A stretch of 64,000 nucleotides of DNA from Pseudomonas benzenivorans (GCF_033547155.1 NZ_CP137892.1:2108001-2172000), one strand, 5' to 3'; positions 1 to 8,917 are shown, counted from the first letter of the stretch. Numbers and translations are program-made. Notes: generated by a model from the sequence alone, not told the origin.

Positions 1-239
1 ACATCGACCAACAGCTCGAGCAGGCCGATACGGGTCTCGGGGATGCTGATCAGCCGTTGGCGTCGCGGCGGCATGCGGTAGCGCAGTAGCTGTGCCGGGT
101 CGAAGCCGACGAAGCCGTCGCCTTCGACGGCGTTGTTCAGACGTTGCAGGTAGTCGGTCTGCAGCGCCAGGCCATCGTCGGTCGGGCCGCAGGCCGCGAG
201 GCCGAGCAGGGCTAACAGAACGAGGATTCTGGACTTCAT
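1..239 (-). CDS. Putative lipoprotein, DUF3080-like (3' part outside window)
   Basis: Only the first 79 or so residues are inside the window; the gene runs off the left edge. The N-terminus is a lipoprotein signal peptide: MKSR, a hydrophobic stretch and the lipobox L14-A-A-C17, so the mature protein should be lipid-anchored in the envelope. The following region (LQTDYLQRLNNAV, then a FDPAQLLRYRMPPRR stretch) resembles what I remember of DUF3080 lipoproteins of Pseudomonas, but this is recall and not a search. Its ATG overlaps the TGA of the upstream MATE gene (ATGA), so the two are probably translationally coupled. Function is unknown. Confidence 0.7.
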   Translation of the reverse strand, partial: MKSRILVLLALLGLAACGPTDDGLALQTDYLQRLNNAVEGDGFVGFDPAQLLRYRMPPRRQRLISIPETRIGLLELLVD

Positions 240-1627
240 CCTGCCAGCTTAGCCGCCCGGATGCGCCTCCGTGCACTGCGGCTCAGGCGCAGCGCCAACA
301 TGATCGCCGCGCAGGTCAGGCCCACCACCAGGCCTTGCCAGAGTCCGCGTGGGCCGCTGGGCGTGCCGAGCCAGTCGCTCAGGCCCAGGGCGTAGCCGAT
401 CGGCAGGCCGATGCCCCAGTAGGCGAACAGGGTCAGCAGCATGGTCACCCGGGTGTCCTGATAGCCGCGCAGCGCCCCGGCGGCAGTGACCTGTATCGCA
501 TCCGACAGTTGGAACAGCGCGGCATAGACGATCAGCCCGGCCGCCAGGGCGATCACCGCCGGGTCGGGGCTGTAGATCCCTACGATCGGCTCGCGCAGCA
601 GCAGGATCAGGCTGGCGGAGAGGCAGGCATAGGCCAGCGCGCTGGCCATGCCGACACCGGCGGCGAAGCGGGCCCCGCGTGGGTCGTCACGGCCCAGGGC
701 CTGGCCGACCCGCACGGTGACCGCCATGCCCAGGGAATAGGGGATCATGAACACCAGTGAGCTGAAGTTCAGGGCGATCTGGTGGCCGGCCACCACGGTG
801 GCGCCGAGGCCGCCGATCAGCAGGGCGATCACCGCGAAGATGCTCGATTCGGCGAACACCGCGATGCCGATCGGCAGGCCGATCGCCAACAGGCGACGGA
901 TCACCGGCCACTGCGGGCGCTCGAAGCGGTCGAACAGCTCGCTCGGCCGGTAGTAAGGGGCCCACTTCACCCACCAGAGCATGCCCAGCAGCATGAATCC
1001 CATCACCAGGGCCGTGGCCCAGCCACAGCCGACACCGCCCATGGCCGGTAGGCCGAGCTTGCCGTAGATGAAGATGTAGTTCAGCGGAATGTTCAGCAGC
1101 AGGCCGATGATGCCCAGCACCATGCTCGGTCGGGTGTGACCCAGGCCGTCGCTGAAACAGCGCAGCACGTGATACAGCGCCACCGCCGGGAAGCCGCAGG
1201 CCACCGCGCGCAGGTAGGCCATGGCCGGACCGATCAGGCGCGGTTCCACGTCCATCCAGTGCAGCACGACCTCGGCGTTCCACAAGGCCGCCGCCGCCGC
1301 GCCACCGACCGCCAGGGCCAGCCACAGGGCCTGGCGCACCAGCGGGCCGATGGCGGCCTGCTGGCCGGCGCCGAAGCGCTGGGCGACCTTCGGCGTGGTG
1401 GCCAGGAGGACGCCGGTCATCAGCAGAAACACCGGCACCCAGATCGAATTGCCCAGGGCCACCGCGGCCAGGTCGCGCGGGCCGACCCGGCCGGCCATCA
1501 CGGTGTCGACGAAACCCATGGCGGTGTGCGCCAGCTGGGCGATGATGATCGGCGTGGCCAGGATCAGCAGGCTGCGCAGTTCGGTGCGCACGCGCCGCAG
1601 GCGCGATTCGGCAGGCATAGAGGTCAT
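236..1627 (-). CDS. MATE family efflux transporter (NorM/PmpM type)
   Basis: A 463-residue, very hydrophobic protein with the MATE pattern of about 12 membrane helices in two homologous halves. The first helix region (TPIIIAQLAHTAMGFVDTVM) is typical of NorM/PmpM. Such proteins export cationic drugs and dyes across the inner membrane using a Na+ or H+ gradient; the substrate cannot be read here. I start at the ATG at 1627 (MTSMPAESRL). The open frame extends upstream to 1672, but that N-terminus (MRQRVDCAVF) does not look like a MATE start. The Shine-Dalgarno is weak for either choice. It overlaps the downstream lipoprotein gene by 4 nt and is divergent from pdxB. Confidence 0.9.
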   Translation of the reverse strand: MTSMPAESRLRRVRTELRSLLILATPIIIAQLAHTAMGFVDTVMAGRVGPRDLAAVALGNSIWVPVFLLMTGVLLATTPKVAQRFGAGQQAAIGPLVRQALWLALAVGGAAAAALWNAEVVLHWMDVEPRLIGPAMAYLRAVACGFPAVALYHVLRCFSDGLGHTRPSMVLGIIGLLLNIPLNYIFIYGKLGLPAMGGVGCGWATALVMGFMLLGMLWWVKWAPYYRPSELFDRFERPQWPVIRRLLAIGLPIGIAVFAESSIFAVIALLIGGLGATVVAGHQIALNFSSLVFMIPYSLGMAVTVRVGQALGRDDPRGARFAAGVGMASALAYACLSASLILLLREPIVGIYSPDPAVIALAAGLIVYAALFQLSDAIQVTAAGALRGYQDTRVTMLLTLFAYWGIGLPIGYALGLSDWLGTPSGPRGLWQGLVVGLTCAAIMLALRLSRSARRRIRAAKLAG

Positions 1628-1773
1628 CCACTGGCACTCTGGGAAAACCGCGCAGTCTACCCGTTGACGCATGGGTCAGGAAACGCAGTGGCGAAGTGTT
1701 TTGGCGATACAGTGCGGGGCGACGCTGGCGGCCGGCTGCCTTAGAATGAGCGCCTGACTTGCGGAGCCTTGCC

Positions 1774-2904
1774 ATGCGAATAGTCGCCGACGAAAACATC
1801 CCCTTGCTCGACGAGTTCTTCGCCGGTTTCGGCGAGATTCACCGCTTTCCCGGCCGCGCCATCGACCGTGCGGCGCTGGGCGATGCCGAGCTGCTGCTGG
1901 TGCGCTCGGTGACCCGGGTCGACCGGGCCCTGGTCGAAGGCAGCGCGTTGCGCTTCGTCGGCACCTGTACCATAGGTACCGATCACCTCGACCTCGATTG
2001 CCTGCAGCAGGCCGGTATCGCCTGGGCCAGCGCGCCCGGCTGCAATGCCCGCGGGGTGGTCGACTATGTGCTCGGCAGCCTGCTGAGCCTGGCCGATACC
2101 TATGGCGTGCCCCTGGCGCAGCGGCGCTTCGGCGTGATCGGCGCCGGCCAGGTCGGCGGGCGTCTGGTCGAGGTATTGCGTGGTCTGGGCTGGCAGGTGC
2201 GGGTATGCGATCCGCCGCGTCAGGCGGCCGAGGGGGGCGACTTCGTCGACCTGGAGCAGCTGATCGACGAATGCGACACGATCAGCCTGCACACGCCATT
2301 GGATGCCGGCACCCGCCACCTGTTCGACGCCGCCCGCCTGGCCAGCTTGCAACCCGGTACCTGGCTGATCAATGCCAGTCGCGGTGCGGTGGTGGACAAT
2401 GTCGCGCTGCGTGAGGCGCTGCGGCGGCGGGATGACCTGGAAGCGGTGCTGGATGTCTGGGAAGGGGAGCCCCAGGCGGATGTCGAGCTGGCGGAACTCT
2501 GCCACCTGGCGACCCCGCACATCGCCGGCTACAGCCTGGACGGCAAGCTGCGCGGTACGGCGCAGATCTATCGGGCAGTCTGCCAGCACCTGGGGCTCGA
2601 GGCGACGCAGGTGCTGGATGAGCTGATGCCGGCGCCCTGGCTCGGCGAGCTGCGGCTGGACGCCGCGGCCGATCCGCATTGGGCCCTGGCCACGCTGTGC
2701 CGCGCGGTGTACGACCCGCGTCGTGACGATGCCGATTTCCGCCGCAGCCTGGGGGGCGATGCCGCCAGTCGCCGCGCGGCCTTCGATGCCCTGCGCAAGC
2801 ACTACCCGATGCGCCGCGAGATCGACGGCTTGCGCGTCGCCCTGCAGGGCGAGGGCGGGCAGCTGGTGCAGCTGGTAAGAGCCCTGGGCGCGAGTCTGCG
2901 CTAG
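1774..2904 (+). CDS. pdxB: Erythronate-4-phosphate dehydrogenase
   Basis: PdxB oxidises 4-phospho-D-erythronate to 2-oxo-3-hydroxy-4-phosphobutanoate, the second step of the DXP-dependent pyridoxal-5'-phosphate pathway. The 376-residue protein is a D-2-hydroxyacid dehydrogenase: catalytic-domain motif [12 protein letters not shown], Rossmann motif [22 protein letters not shown], then DVWEGEP and TPHIAGYSL with the catalytic His. The C-terminal PdxB dimerisation segment is present ([18 protein letters not shown]). I start at 1774 ([10 protein letters not shown]) rather than the upstream in-frame ATG at 1759; GGAG lies at 1763-1766. A hairpin follows the stop. It stands alone on its strand. Confidence 0.97.
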   Translation: MRIVADENIPLLDEFFAGFGEIHRFPGRAIDRAALGDAELLLVRSVTRVDRALVEGSALRFVGTCTIGTDHLDLDCLQQAGIAWASAPGCNARGVVDYVLGSLLSLADTYGVPLAQRRFGVIGAGQVGGRLVEVLRGLGWQVRVCDPPRQAAEGGDFVDLEQLIDECDTISLHTPLDAGTRHLFDAARLASLQPGTWLINASRGAVVDNVALREALRRRDDLEAVLDVWEGEPQADVELAELCHLATPHIAGYSLDGKLRGTAQIYRAVCQHLGLEATQVLDELMPAPWLGELRLDAAADPHWALATLCRAVYDPRRDDADFRRSLGGDAASRRAAFDALRKHYPMRREIDGLRVALQGEGGQLVQLVRALGASLR

Positions 2905-2915
2905 GCCGCTACAAG

Positions 2916-2940
2916 AAAAAGCCCAGGTCTGGCCTGGGCT
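2916..2940 (-). terminator. Intrinsic terminator of the small minus-strand gene
   Basis: An 8-bp stem AGCCCAGG (2920-2927) / CCTGGGCT (2933-2940) with a 5-nt loop. Read on the minus strand it is followed by a run of T (complement of AAAAA at 2916-2920), so it terminates the 2959-3135 gene. The plus-strand side has no T tract, but the hairpin also lies just past the pdxB stop and may act weakly there. Confidence 0.8.
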
Positions 2941-2958
2941 CGAGGAGTCGCGTCGGTG

Positions 2959-3135
2959 TCACTGCTGTTTGGCCGGTATCACGAAGTCTTTTTCCAGTTC
3001 GTCGCAGGCGGTCTGGATCATGTTCTCGGTGATAGGCACCTCGTGGCCCTCGGCGTCGATGATCGCGCCGCCCACCGGCTGTTGCGGTTCGACAGTTTTA
3101 ACCTGCTGGTCGGAGGTCTGCTTGGGCGAGTTCAT
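2959..3135 (-). CDS. Small conserved Pseudomonas protein (PA1571-like)
   Basis: A 58-residue soluble protein: polar Gln/Lys-rich N-terminus (MNSPKQTSDQQ), a compact core QPVGGAIIDAEGHEVPITE, and a helical C-terminus with one Cys (IQTACDELEKDFV). It has no signal peptide or membrane segment. I recall short proteins like this beside the ATP-NAD-kinase-family gene in other pseudomonads (PA1571 in PAO1), but no function is known to me. The start at 3135 is set by GAGGAG at 3142-3147, seven bases upstream; the ATG at 3150 lies before that site. Monocistronic, with its own terminator at 2916-2940. Confidence 0.8.
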   Translation of the reverse strand: MNSPKQTSDQQVKTVEPQQPVGGAIIDAEGHEVPITENMIQTACDELEKDFVIPAKQQ

Positions 3136-3311
3136 GACGTGTCTCCTCATCGGTTGGTGCGCGCAGTCTAAGAAGCCCAGATGAACGCGTGGTGACAGGT
3201 TGAGACGCCGGCTGCGCGGCTCGGGTTACAGTCTCGCCTGCGAACGAGCAGGCGCCCTGCCAGCACTCTATGAGTTACCAACGCCTTCGCAGGAGGTTCG
3301 ACGAGGTCATT

Positions 3312-4433
3312 ATGCAGCGATTTCACTTGGGGCTGATCATCAACCCGCTGGCCGGTCTGGGCGGCCCGGCCGGGCTCAAGGGCAGCGACGGGGTGGCGGA
3401 GCAGGCGCTGGCCCTGGGCAGCACGCCGAAGGCGACGCAGCGTACCCGCACCGCCCTGGAGTGCCTGCAACCGGTGCGCGAGCGCCTGGAGTTCCTGACC
3501 TTTCCCGGGGCCATGGGTGCGGACCTGCTGGCCGAGATGGGGTTCGCCTATCGCCTGGCCGGCGAGCTGGCCGAGGGCCCGACCAGTGCGGCCGATACCC
3601 GTCAGGCTGTCACGGCGCTGCAGGACGCCGGCGTCGCCCTGATCCTCTTCGCCGGTGGCGACGGTACCGCCCGCGATGTCTGCGCGGCCGTGCGCGAAGG
3701 GCAGCCGGTGCTGGGCATTCCGGCCGGGGTGAAGATCCATTCCGGGGTCTATGCGATCAGCCCTCGGGCGGCCGGCGAGCTGACCCGGCGCCTGGTCGAG
3801 GGCGGTCTGGTACGCCTGGCCAGCGGCGAGGTGCGCGACCTCGACGAGGCGGCGCTGCGCGAGGGGCGGGTCGCGGCGCGCTGGTACGGCGAGCTGTGCG
3901 TGCCGGAGGAAGGTGCCTTCGTTCAGCAGGTCAAGCAGGCCGGTGTGGAGTTGGAGGAGCTGGTGCTGATCGATCTGGCGGCCTGGCTGGAAGGCAGTTG
4001 GGAAAGCGGGGTGCGCTATGTCTTCGGCCCGGGTTCGACCCTGCACGGCCTGGCGCAGAACCTGGGGTTGCAGACCACGCTGCTGGGCGTCGACGTGATC
4101 GAGAACGGCCAGGTGATCGCCCGGGATGTCAACGAGGCGCAGTTGTTCGAGCTGGTGGCCGAGCATCCGGCGCGCCTGCTGATCACCGCCATCGGCGGTC
4201 AGGGCCACATCCTCGGCCGCGGCAACCAGCAGATCAGCCCACGGGTGCTGCGGGCCATCGGTCTCGATCATCTGCGGGTGGTGGCGACCAAGCGCAAACT
4301 CGCCACCCTGCAGGGGCGCCCGCTGCTGGTCGACACCGGCGACGTCCAGCTGGACGATGCCTTCCCCGATGTGGTGCGGGTCTGGGCAGGGTATAAGGAA
4401 GAGTTGCTGTATCCCTTGGCTGCCGAGGTTTAA
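3312..4433 (+). CDS. ATP-NAD kinase family protein
   Basis: A 373-residue protein of the long ATP-NAD-kinase-like family, distinct from the roughly 295-residue housekeeping NadK. The N-terminal motif LGLIINPLAGLGGPAGLKG forms the nucleotide-binding edge, and the diagnostic GGDGTARD (LILFAGGDGTARDV) is the kinase GGDG motif. PAGVKIHSGVYA and a late GGQGHILGRGNQQ are typical of this subfamily. It probably phosphorylates NAD or a related ligand, but activity is unproven for this branch. Start at 3312 (MQRFHLGL) with GAGG at 3303-3306; the upstream ATG at 3270 would add 14 residues with no obvious role. It is followed after about 50 nt by the DCC gene on the same strand. Confidence 0.85.
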   Translation: MQRFHLGLIINPLAGLGGPAGLKGSDGVAEQALALGSTPKATQRTRTALECLQPVRERLEFLTFPGAMGADLLAEMGFAYRLAGELAEGPTSAADTRQAVTALQDAGVALILFAGGDGTARDVCAAVREGQPVLGIPAGVKIHSGVYAISPRAAGELTRRLVEGGLVRLASGEVRDLDEAALREGRVAARWYGELCVPEEGAFVQQVKQAGVELEELVLIDLAAWLEGSWESGVRYVFGPGSTLHGLAQNLGLQTTLLGVDVIENGQVIARDVNEAQLFELVAEHPARLLITAIGGQGHILGRGNQQISPRVLRAIGLDHLRVVATKRKLATLQGRPLLVDTGDVQLDDAFPDVVRVWAGYKEELLYPLAAEV

Positions 4434-4480
4434 CTCGGGTGGCCCGATCGACAGGAAGGCCCATGGGCCGGAGGGCATCG

Positions 4481-4915
4481 ATGAACTCAGGCAGGTTTCC
4501 CCCTTACCTGCAGCCAGGCGAGCGGGTGGTGCTATTCGATGGTGTGTGCAAGCTATGCAATGGCTGGGCAAAGTTCCTGATTCGCCATGATCGTCAGCGG
4601 CGCTTCAGGCTGGCGGCGGTGCAGTCGCCCCAGGGGCAGGCGATTCTCGCCTGGTTCGGCCTGCCGCTGGAGCGCTTCGACACCATGGCCTATGTCGAGG
4701 GCAACCAGTTGTTCGTGCGTTCCACGGCGGTGCTGCGCATCCTCGACCTGCTCGGTTGGCCCTGGCGCGCCTTCGGCCTGCTGCGCCTGTGTCCCAGGCC
4801 AGTGCGCGACTGGGCCTATGACCGCATCGCCCTGAACCGCTATCGGCTGTTCGGCCGCTACCCCAGCTGTTTGCTGCCCGACCCCGATCATGCGCGGCGC
4901 TTCCTGCATGGTTGA
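4481..4915 (+). CDS. DCC-family thiol-disulfide oxidoreductase
   Basis: About 144 residues. The family signature is DGVCKLCN, giving the D-x-x-C-x-x-C arrangement (D20, C23, C26 from this start), followed by the usual DCC features: FLIRHD, FRLAAVQS, a VRSTAVLRIL segment and the C-terminal YDRIALNRYRLFG region. The family is predicted to be a thioredoxin-like redox protein; the substrate is unknown. Start 4481 has GGAGGG at 4470-4475; the ATG at 4463, behind AGGAAGG, is an equally plausible start with 6 more residues. Its end overlaps the next gene by 8 nt, which suggests co-translation with the small membrane protein and the ABC exporter. Confidence 0.85.
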   Translation: MNSGRFPPYLQPGERVVLFDGVCKLCNGWAKFLIRHDRQRRFRLAAVQSPQGQAILAWFGLPLERFDTMAYVEGNQLFVRSTAVLRILDLLGWPWRAFGLLRLCPRPVRDWAYDRIALNRYRLFGRYPSCLLPDPDHARRFLHG

Positions 4916-5315
4916 GTGCCGCCTGCAGCAGATCGCCCTGGTGGCACGGACGGCCCTGGCGCTGGTATTCCTCTGGCATGGCCTGGTGCCGAAGATCCTC
5001 TGGTTGAGCCCGGACGAAGTGGCGATGATCGAGGCCCACGGTCTTCCGGCCGCCGCCCAGGTGGCGATGCTCGCGGGGGTGGCCGAGGTGCTGCTGGCGG
5101 CCCTGCTGATGCTGCTGCGTCGACGGCGCTGGCCCCTGCTGTTGGCCGGGCTGGTGCTTGTCGGACTGTTGGTCGATGTGGTCTTGTTCAGCCCCCACCT
5201 GCTGATCCAGGCCTTCAACCCGCTTTCCACGAACCTGGCTGCCCTGGCGCTGTGTCTGCTGGCCTGGCTGGCGGAGGGGCCGAGCAAGACCTCAACGGCT
5301 CGGGCCCGGGTATGA
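4908..5315 (+). CDS. Small DoxX-like integral membrane protein
   Basis: About 135 residues with four predicted membrane helices: roughly 10-28 (ALVARTALALVFLWHGL), 45-68, 72-95 and 108-125. The early helix with WHGLVPKIL followed by a short amphipathic loop resembles DoxX-like proteins, a loosely defined group linked to redox or sulfur metabolism. The pairing with a DCC oxidoreductase fits that idea but does not prove it. Start 4908 overlaps the DCC stop by 8 nt, and its stop overlaps the ABC gene start (ATGA at 5312). Family assignment is moderate. Confidence 0.65.
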   Translation: MVECRLQQIALVARTALALVFLWHGLVPKILWLSPDEVAMIEAHGLPAAAQVAMLAGVAEVLLAALLMLLRRRRWPLLLAGLVLVGLLVDVVLFSPHLLIQAFNPLSTNLAALALCLLAWLAEGPSKTSTARARV

Positions 5316-7081
5316 GTGGGGTGCTGTCCGCCCGCCAACGCGATGCCCTGCGCATGGCCTGGCACTTCGTCGCGCCTTACCGGGGACGCATCCTCGCCGC
5401 CCTGTTGGCGCTGCTGTTCACCGCCGCCATCACCCTGTCCATGGGACAGGGCATCAGGCTGCTGGTGGACCAGGGGCTGGCGACCCAGTCGGCCCAGGCG
5501 TTGCGCGACGCCATCGGCTTGTTCTTCGTCCTGGTGCTGGCCCTGGCCATTGGCACGTTCACCCGTTTCTACCTGGTGTCATGGATCGGTGAGCGCTTCG
5601 TCGCCGATATCCGCAAGCGGGTGTTCGACCACCTGATCGGCCTGCATCCCGGGTTCTACGAGAGCAACCGCAGTTCGGAGATCCAGTCGCGCCTGACCGC
5701 CGACACCACCCTGCTGCAGTCGGTGATCGGCTCGTCGCTGTCGATGGCGTTGCGCAACCTGATCATGCTGGCCGGCGGCGTCGTGCTGTTGATCGTCACC
5801 AACCCGAAGCTCAGCGGCATCGTGCTGCTGGCCCTGCCGCTGGTAGTGGCGCCTATCCTGATCTTCGGCAGGCGGGTGCGCCAGCTGTCGCGCCTGAGTC
5901 AGGACCGGGTGGCCGATGTCGGCAGCTATGTCGGCGAGGCGCTCGGCCAGATCAAGACGGTGCAGGCCTACAACCACCAGGCCGAGGATCGGCGGCGTTT
6001 CGCCCTGTCGGCGGAGGCCGCCTTCGACATCGCGCGCAAGCGCATCATGCAGCGCGCCTGGCTGGTGACCCTGGTGATAGTGCTGGTGCTGGGGGCGGTG
6101 GGGGTGATGCTCTGGGTCGGCGGCATGGACGTGATCGCCGGGCGGATTTCCGCGGGCGAGCTGGCGGCTTTCGTCTTCTACAGCCTGATCGTCGGCTCGG
6201 CCTTCGGCACCCTCAGCGAGGTGATAGGCGAGCTGCAGCGCGCGGCGGGTGCAGCCGAGCGCATCGCCGAGCTGTTGCGGGCGCGCAACGAAATCACCCC
6301 GCCAGGCGGCGACGCCGCGCTGCGGCTGCAGCAGCCGGTACGCGGGCGCATCGAGCTTGAGGGGGTGCGCTTCGCCTATCCCTCGCGGCCTGGCATCTTG
6401 GCCATCGACGGCATCGACCTGAGCGTCGCGCCCGGCGAGACCCTGGCCCTGGTCGGACCCTCCGGTGCCGGCAAGTCGACCCTGTTCGACCTGCTGCTGC
6501 GCTTCTTCGATCCCCAGCAGGGGCGCATCCTGATCGACGGCCAGGCCATCGAGCGGCTCGATCCGGCCCAGTTGCGAGGCTGCTTCGCCCTGGTGTCGCA
6601 GAGCCCTGCGCTGTTCTTCGGCACGGTCGAGGACAATATTCGCTACGGCAAGACCGATGCCGGCCACGCCGAGGTCGAGGCCGCGGCGCGAGCCGCCCAT
6701 GCCCATGAGTTCATCATGAGGTTGCCGGCGGGCTACCAGACCCATCTCGGCGACGCCGGCCTGGGGCTGTCCGGCGGTCAGCGCCAGCGTCTGGCGATCG
6801 CCCGTGCGCTGTTGGTCGATGCGCCTATCCTGCTGCTGGACGAGGCCACCAGCGCGCTGGACGCGCAGAGCGAACACCTGATCCAGCAGGCTTTGCCGCG
6901 GCTGATGGCCGGGCGCACCACGCTGGTGATTGCCCATCGCCTGGCGACGGTGAAAAGCGCCGACCGTATCGCGGTCATCGAACATGGCCGGCTGGCGGCC
7001 GTCGGCAGCCATGCCGAGCTGCTGGCGAGCAGCCCGCTCTACGCCCGGCTGGCGGCGCTGCAGTTTGACGTTGCCGGCTAG
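5312..7081 (+). CDS. ABC exporter, fused permease-ATPase (MsbA/multidrug type)
   Basis: A 589-residue half-transporter. Residues about 15-310 form the six-helix type IV exporter membrane domain; about 340-585 form the nucleotide-binding domain. It has Walker A GPSGAGKST near residue 383, Q-loop VSQSPALFFG, signature LSGGQRQRLAIARAL, Walker B ILLLDEATSALD and switch His in IAHRLATV. It should act as a homodimer in the inner membrane and export a lipid, drug or small molecule; the substrate cannot be read. The start at 5312 (MSGVLSARQR) overlaps the previous stop as ATGA. The open frame continues upstream to 4916, but that segment is antisense-like Gly/Ala/Arg-rich noise. Ends flush against the convergent rhtA-like gene. 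Confidence 0.93.
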   Translation: MSGVLSARQRDALRMAWHFVAPYRGRILAALLALLFTAAITLSMGQGIRLLVDQGLATQSAQALRDAIGLFFVLVLALAIGTFTRFYLVSWIGERFVADIRKRVFDHLIGLHPGFYESNRSSEIQSRLTADTTLLQSVIGSSLSMALRNLIMLAGGVVLLIVTNPKLSGIVLLALPLVVAPILIFGRRVRQLSRLSQDRVADVGSYVGEALGQIKTVQAYNHQAEDRRRFALSAEAAFDIARKRIMQRAWLVTLVIVLVLGAVGVMLWVGGMDVIAGRISAGELAAFVFYSLIVGSAFGTLSEVIGELQRAAGAAERIAELLRARNEITPPGGDAALRLQQPVRGRIELEGVRFAYPSRPGILAIDGIDLSVAPGETLALVGPSGAGKSTLFDLLLRFFDPQQGRILIDGQAIERLDPAQLRGCFALVSQSPALFFGTVEDNIRYGKTDAGHAEVEAAARAAHAHEFIMRLPAGYQTHLGDAGLGLSGGQRQRLAIARALLVDAPILLLDEATSALDAQSEHLIQQALPRLMAGRTTLVIAHRLATVKSADRIAVIEHGRLAAVGSHAELLASSPLYARLAALQFDVAG

Positions 7082-7942
7082 CTAGAGCGGCGTGCCCTTG
7101 GGGCGGATGGTGGCGGCGGCGCCGGCCGAGGCCAGAACGATCGCCGCGATGGCCAGCCACTGGCTCCAGCCCAGTCGCTCGCCGAGCAGCAGCAGGCCGG
7201 ACAGCGCCGCGATGGCCGGCTCCATGCTCATCAGGACGCTGAAGGTGCGTGTCGGCAGGCGGGTCAGGGCGATCATCTCCAGGCTGTAGGGCAGGGCCGA
7301 GGAGAGCACCGCGACCGCCAGGGCTACGGGCAGCAAGTCGAGGCTGAACAGGCTGGCGCCGGCCTGCCACAGGCCGATGGGCATCACCAGCAGGGCGGCG
7401 ACCAGAGTGCCCAGGGCCACGGTCTGGCGGCCATAGGCGGCGCCGGCCTTCTGCCCGAAGACGATGTACAGCGCCCAGCACAGCCCGGCGGCGAGGGCCA
7501 GGGCCGCCCCCAGCGGATCGAGTCGGGTGTCTGCCGCGTCGCTGGGCAGCAGCAGCCAGAGGCCGAAGATCGCCAGGGCGACCCAGGCGAAATCCAGGGG
7601 GCGGCGCGAGGACAGCAGGGCCAGGGCCAGTGGACCGGTGAACTCCAGGGCCACGGCAATCCCCAGGGGTACGGTCTGCAGCGACAGGTAGAACAGCAAA
7701 TTCATGCCGCCCAGTGCCAGGCCATAGGCCAGCAGCGAGTGGCAGGATTGCAGGCTCAGGCGCGCCCGCCAGGGGCGCATGATGAGGGCCAGGATGACCG
7801 CGCCCAACCCCAGGCGCAGGGCGGTGGTCCCTTCCGCCCCGACCAGGGGGAACAGGCTCTTGGCCAGGGAGGCGCCGCTCTGTATCGAGAGCATGGCCAC
7901 CAGCAGCAGGGCGATGGGGGCGAGGGCGGCGCGGCCGGACAT
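7082..7942 (-). CDS. EamA/DMT-family exporter, RhtA-like (threonine/homoserine efflux)
   Basis: A 286-residue membrane protein with ten predicted helices in two EamA repeats (about 1-140 and 145-280). It carries RhtA-type motifs: IQSGASLAKSLFPLVG in helix 1, GLALGGMNLLFYLSLQTVPLGIAVALEF, and in the second half LSSALPYSLEMIALTRLP plus SMEPAIAALSGLLLLGE. RhtA exports threonine, homoserine and some analogues. The start is 7942, where AAGGA lies 7 nt upstream; the longer frame to 7969 begins in the upstream terminator region. Its stop abuts the ABC exporter stop with no gap, so the two are convergent with no room for a separate terminator. Confidence 0.85.
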   Translation of the reverse strand: MSGRAALAPIALLLVAMLSIQSGASLAKSLFPLVGAEGTTALRLGLGAVILALIMRPWRARLSLQSCHSLLAYGLALGGMNLLFYLSLQTVPLGIAVALEFTGPLALALLSSRRPLDFAWVALAIFGLWLLLPSDAADTRLDPLGAALALAAGLCWALYIVFGQKAGAAYGRQTVALGTLVAALLVMPIGLWQAGASLFSLDLLPVALAVAVLSSALPYSLEMIALTRLPTRTFSVLMSMEPAIAALSGLLLLGERLGWSQWLAIAAIVLASAGAAATIRPKGTPL

Positions 7943-7969
7943 GGGGTGTTCCTTGCGGGGTGGCGTCAT

Positions 7970-7995
7970 AAAAAAACCGGCCGCTGGGGCCGGTT
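7970..7995 (-). terminator. Intrinsic terminator after ppnP
   Basis: Stem AACCGGCC (7975-7982) / GGCCGGTT (7988-7995), loop GCTGG, followed on the minus strand by a T run (complement of the A run at 7970-7976). It separates ppnP from the downstream rhtA-like gene on the same strand. Confidence 0.85.
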
Positions 7996-8012
7996 CCGGT
8001 CAGCCTGGGGGC

Positions 8013-8294
8013 TTAGCGGTATTCGCAGAGATAGGCGCTGTCGACTGCGACCTTCAGCTGGAACTTGCTGTTGGCCGGGACGGTGAACTGGCTGCCGGCG
8101 GCGAAGGTTTCCCAGCTGTCGCTGCCCGGCAGCAATACCGTCAGGGCGCCGGCGACCACGTGCATCACCTCCAGTTGGTTGGTGCCGAACTCGTACTCGC
8201 CTGCGGCCATCACGCCGATGGTAGCCGGGCCTTCGGCCATGTCGAAGGCGATGGATTTGACGGTGCCGTCGAAGTATTCGTTGACCTTGAACAT
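8013..8294 (-). CDS. ppnP: Pyrimidine/purine nucleoside phosphorylase (DUF1255)
   Basis: A 93-residue single-domain cupin of the PpnP (YaiE/DUF1255) family, full length for the family. It begins [17 protein letters not shown], then [18 protein letters not shown], the [11 protein letters not shown] turn and [13 protein letters not shown] near the end, all characteristic. In E. coli the enzyme phosphorolyses a wide range of nucleosides to the free base and ribose-1-phosphate. GAGGAG precedes the ATG. Monocistronic, with its own terminator at 7970-7995. Confidence 0.95.
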   Translation of the reverse strand: MFKVNEYFDGTVKSIAFDMAEGPATIGVMAAGEYEFGTNQLEVMHVVAGALTVLLPGSDSWETFAAGSQFTVPANSKFQLKVAVDSAYLCEYR

Positions 8295-8374
8295 CGGAAC
8301 TCCTCGCAGAGGGGGCGGAAAAGGGCCGCCAGTATGCCCAAGCCGTGACGAGGCGTCATCCGCTTTACCGAGGG

Positions 8375-8917
8375 CTATAGCGGCAGGATCAGCGGCAGCA
8401 GACGTGCGGTGTTGCGGGCGTCGGTCAGGGCCCGGTGCTGCTGGCCGCTGAATGGCAGGCCGGCCAGTTGCAGGGCGCTGTTGAGGCCGACCGGACGGGG
8501 CAGGCGGCGGGCCTCGGCGAAGCGCCGCTTGAGGTTGAGGTGGGGGAGCTGGCTGAGACAGCTCGCCAGCTCCAGGCGTTGCCAGTCCTGCTGCAATTGG
8601 CGTCGGTCGTAATCGCCCCAGCTGGCCCAGCCGGCCAGCCGCGGCCGGTGGCCGTGCAGCCAGCGCTCGAACTGCGGCCATACCGCGTTCAGGGGGGCGG
8701 CAGAATCGATGCTGGCCTGGTCGATGCGGGTCAGGGTGCGGCAGAAGTCGGTCAGATGGGGGCGGCGCAGCGGCCGCACGAAGCGTTGGAAATGAGCCAC
8801 TTCCTGGCCGTTGGCGCGAACGAGGGCGGCGCCGATCTCGATGATTTCCATCTCTTCGAGCGGCCAGCCACCTTCTTCGGTGGTCGCCTCCAGGTCGATT
8901 ACCAGCCAGTGTCCCAT
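8375..8917 (-). CDS. DnaQ-like 3'-5' exonuclease (DEDDh)
   Basis: A 180-residue exonuclease domain with no extra domains. Exo I is [13 protein letters not shown] (D8, E10), Exo II lies in [15 protein letters not shown] (Asp), and Exo III is [14 protein letters not shown] with the catalytic His and Asp of the DEDDh class. The format resembles the Eri1/KapD-like stand-alone exonucleases of pseudomonads rather than DNA polymerase III epsilon. Substrate, RNA or single-stranded DNA, is unknown. It is divergent from the dehydrogenase gene at 9009. Confidence 0.88.
   Translation of the reverse strand: MGHWLVIDLEATTEEGGWPLEEMEIIEIGAALVRANGQEVAHFQRFVRPLRRPHLTDFCRTLTRIDQASIDSAAPLNAVWPQFERWLHGHRPRLAGWASWGDYDRRQLQQDWQRLELASCLSQLPHLNLKRRFAEARRLPRPVGLNSALQLAGLPFSGQQHRALTDARNTARLLPLILPL

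Noticed and set aside
4916..5311. N-terminal extension of the ABC exporter.
   Set aside because: It overlaps the small membrane-protein gene in another frame and is Gly/Ala/Pro-rich noise; the ATG at 5312 gives a standard-length exporter.
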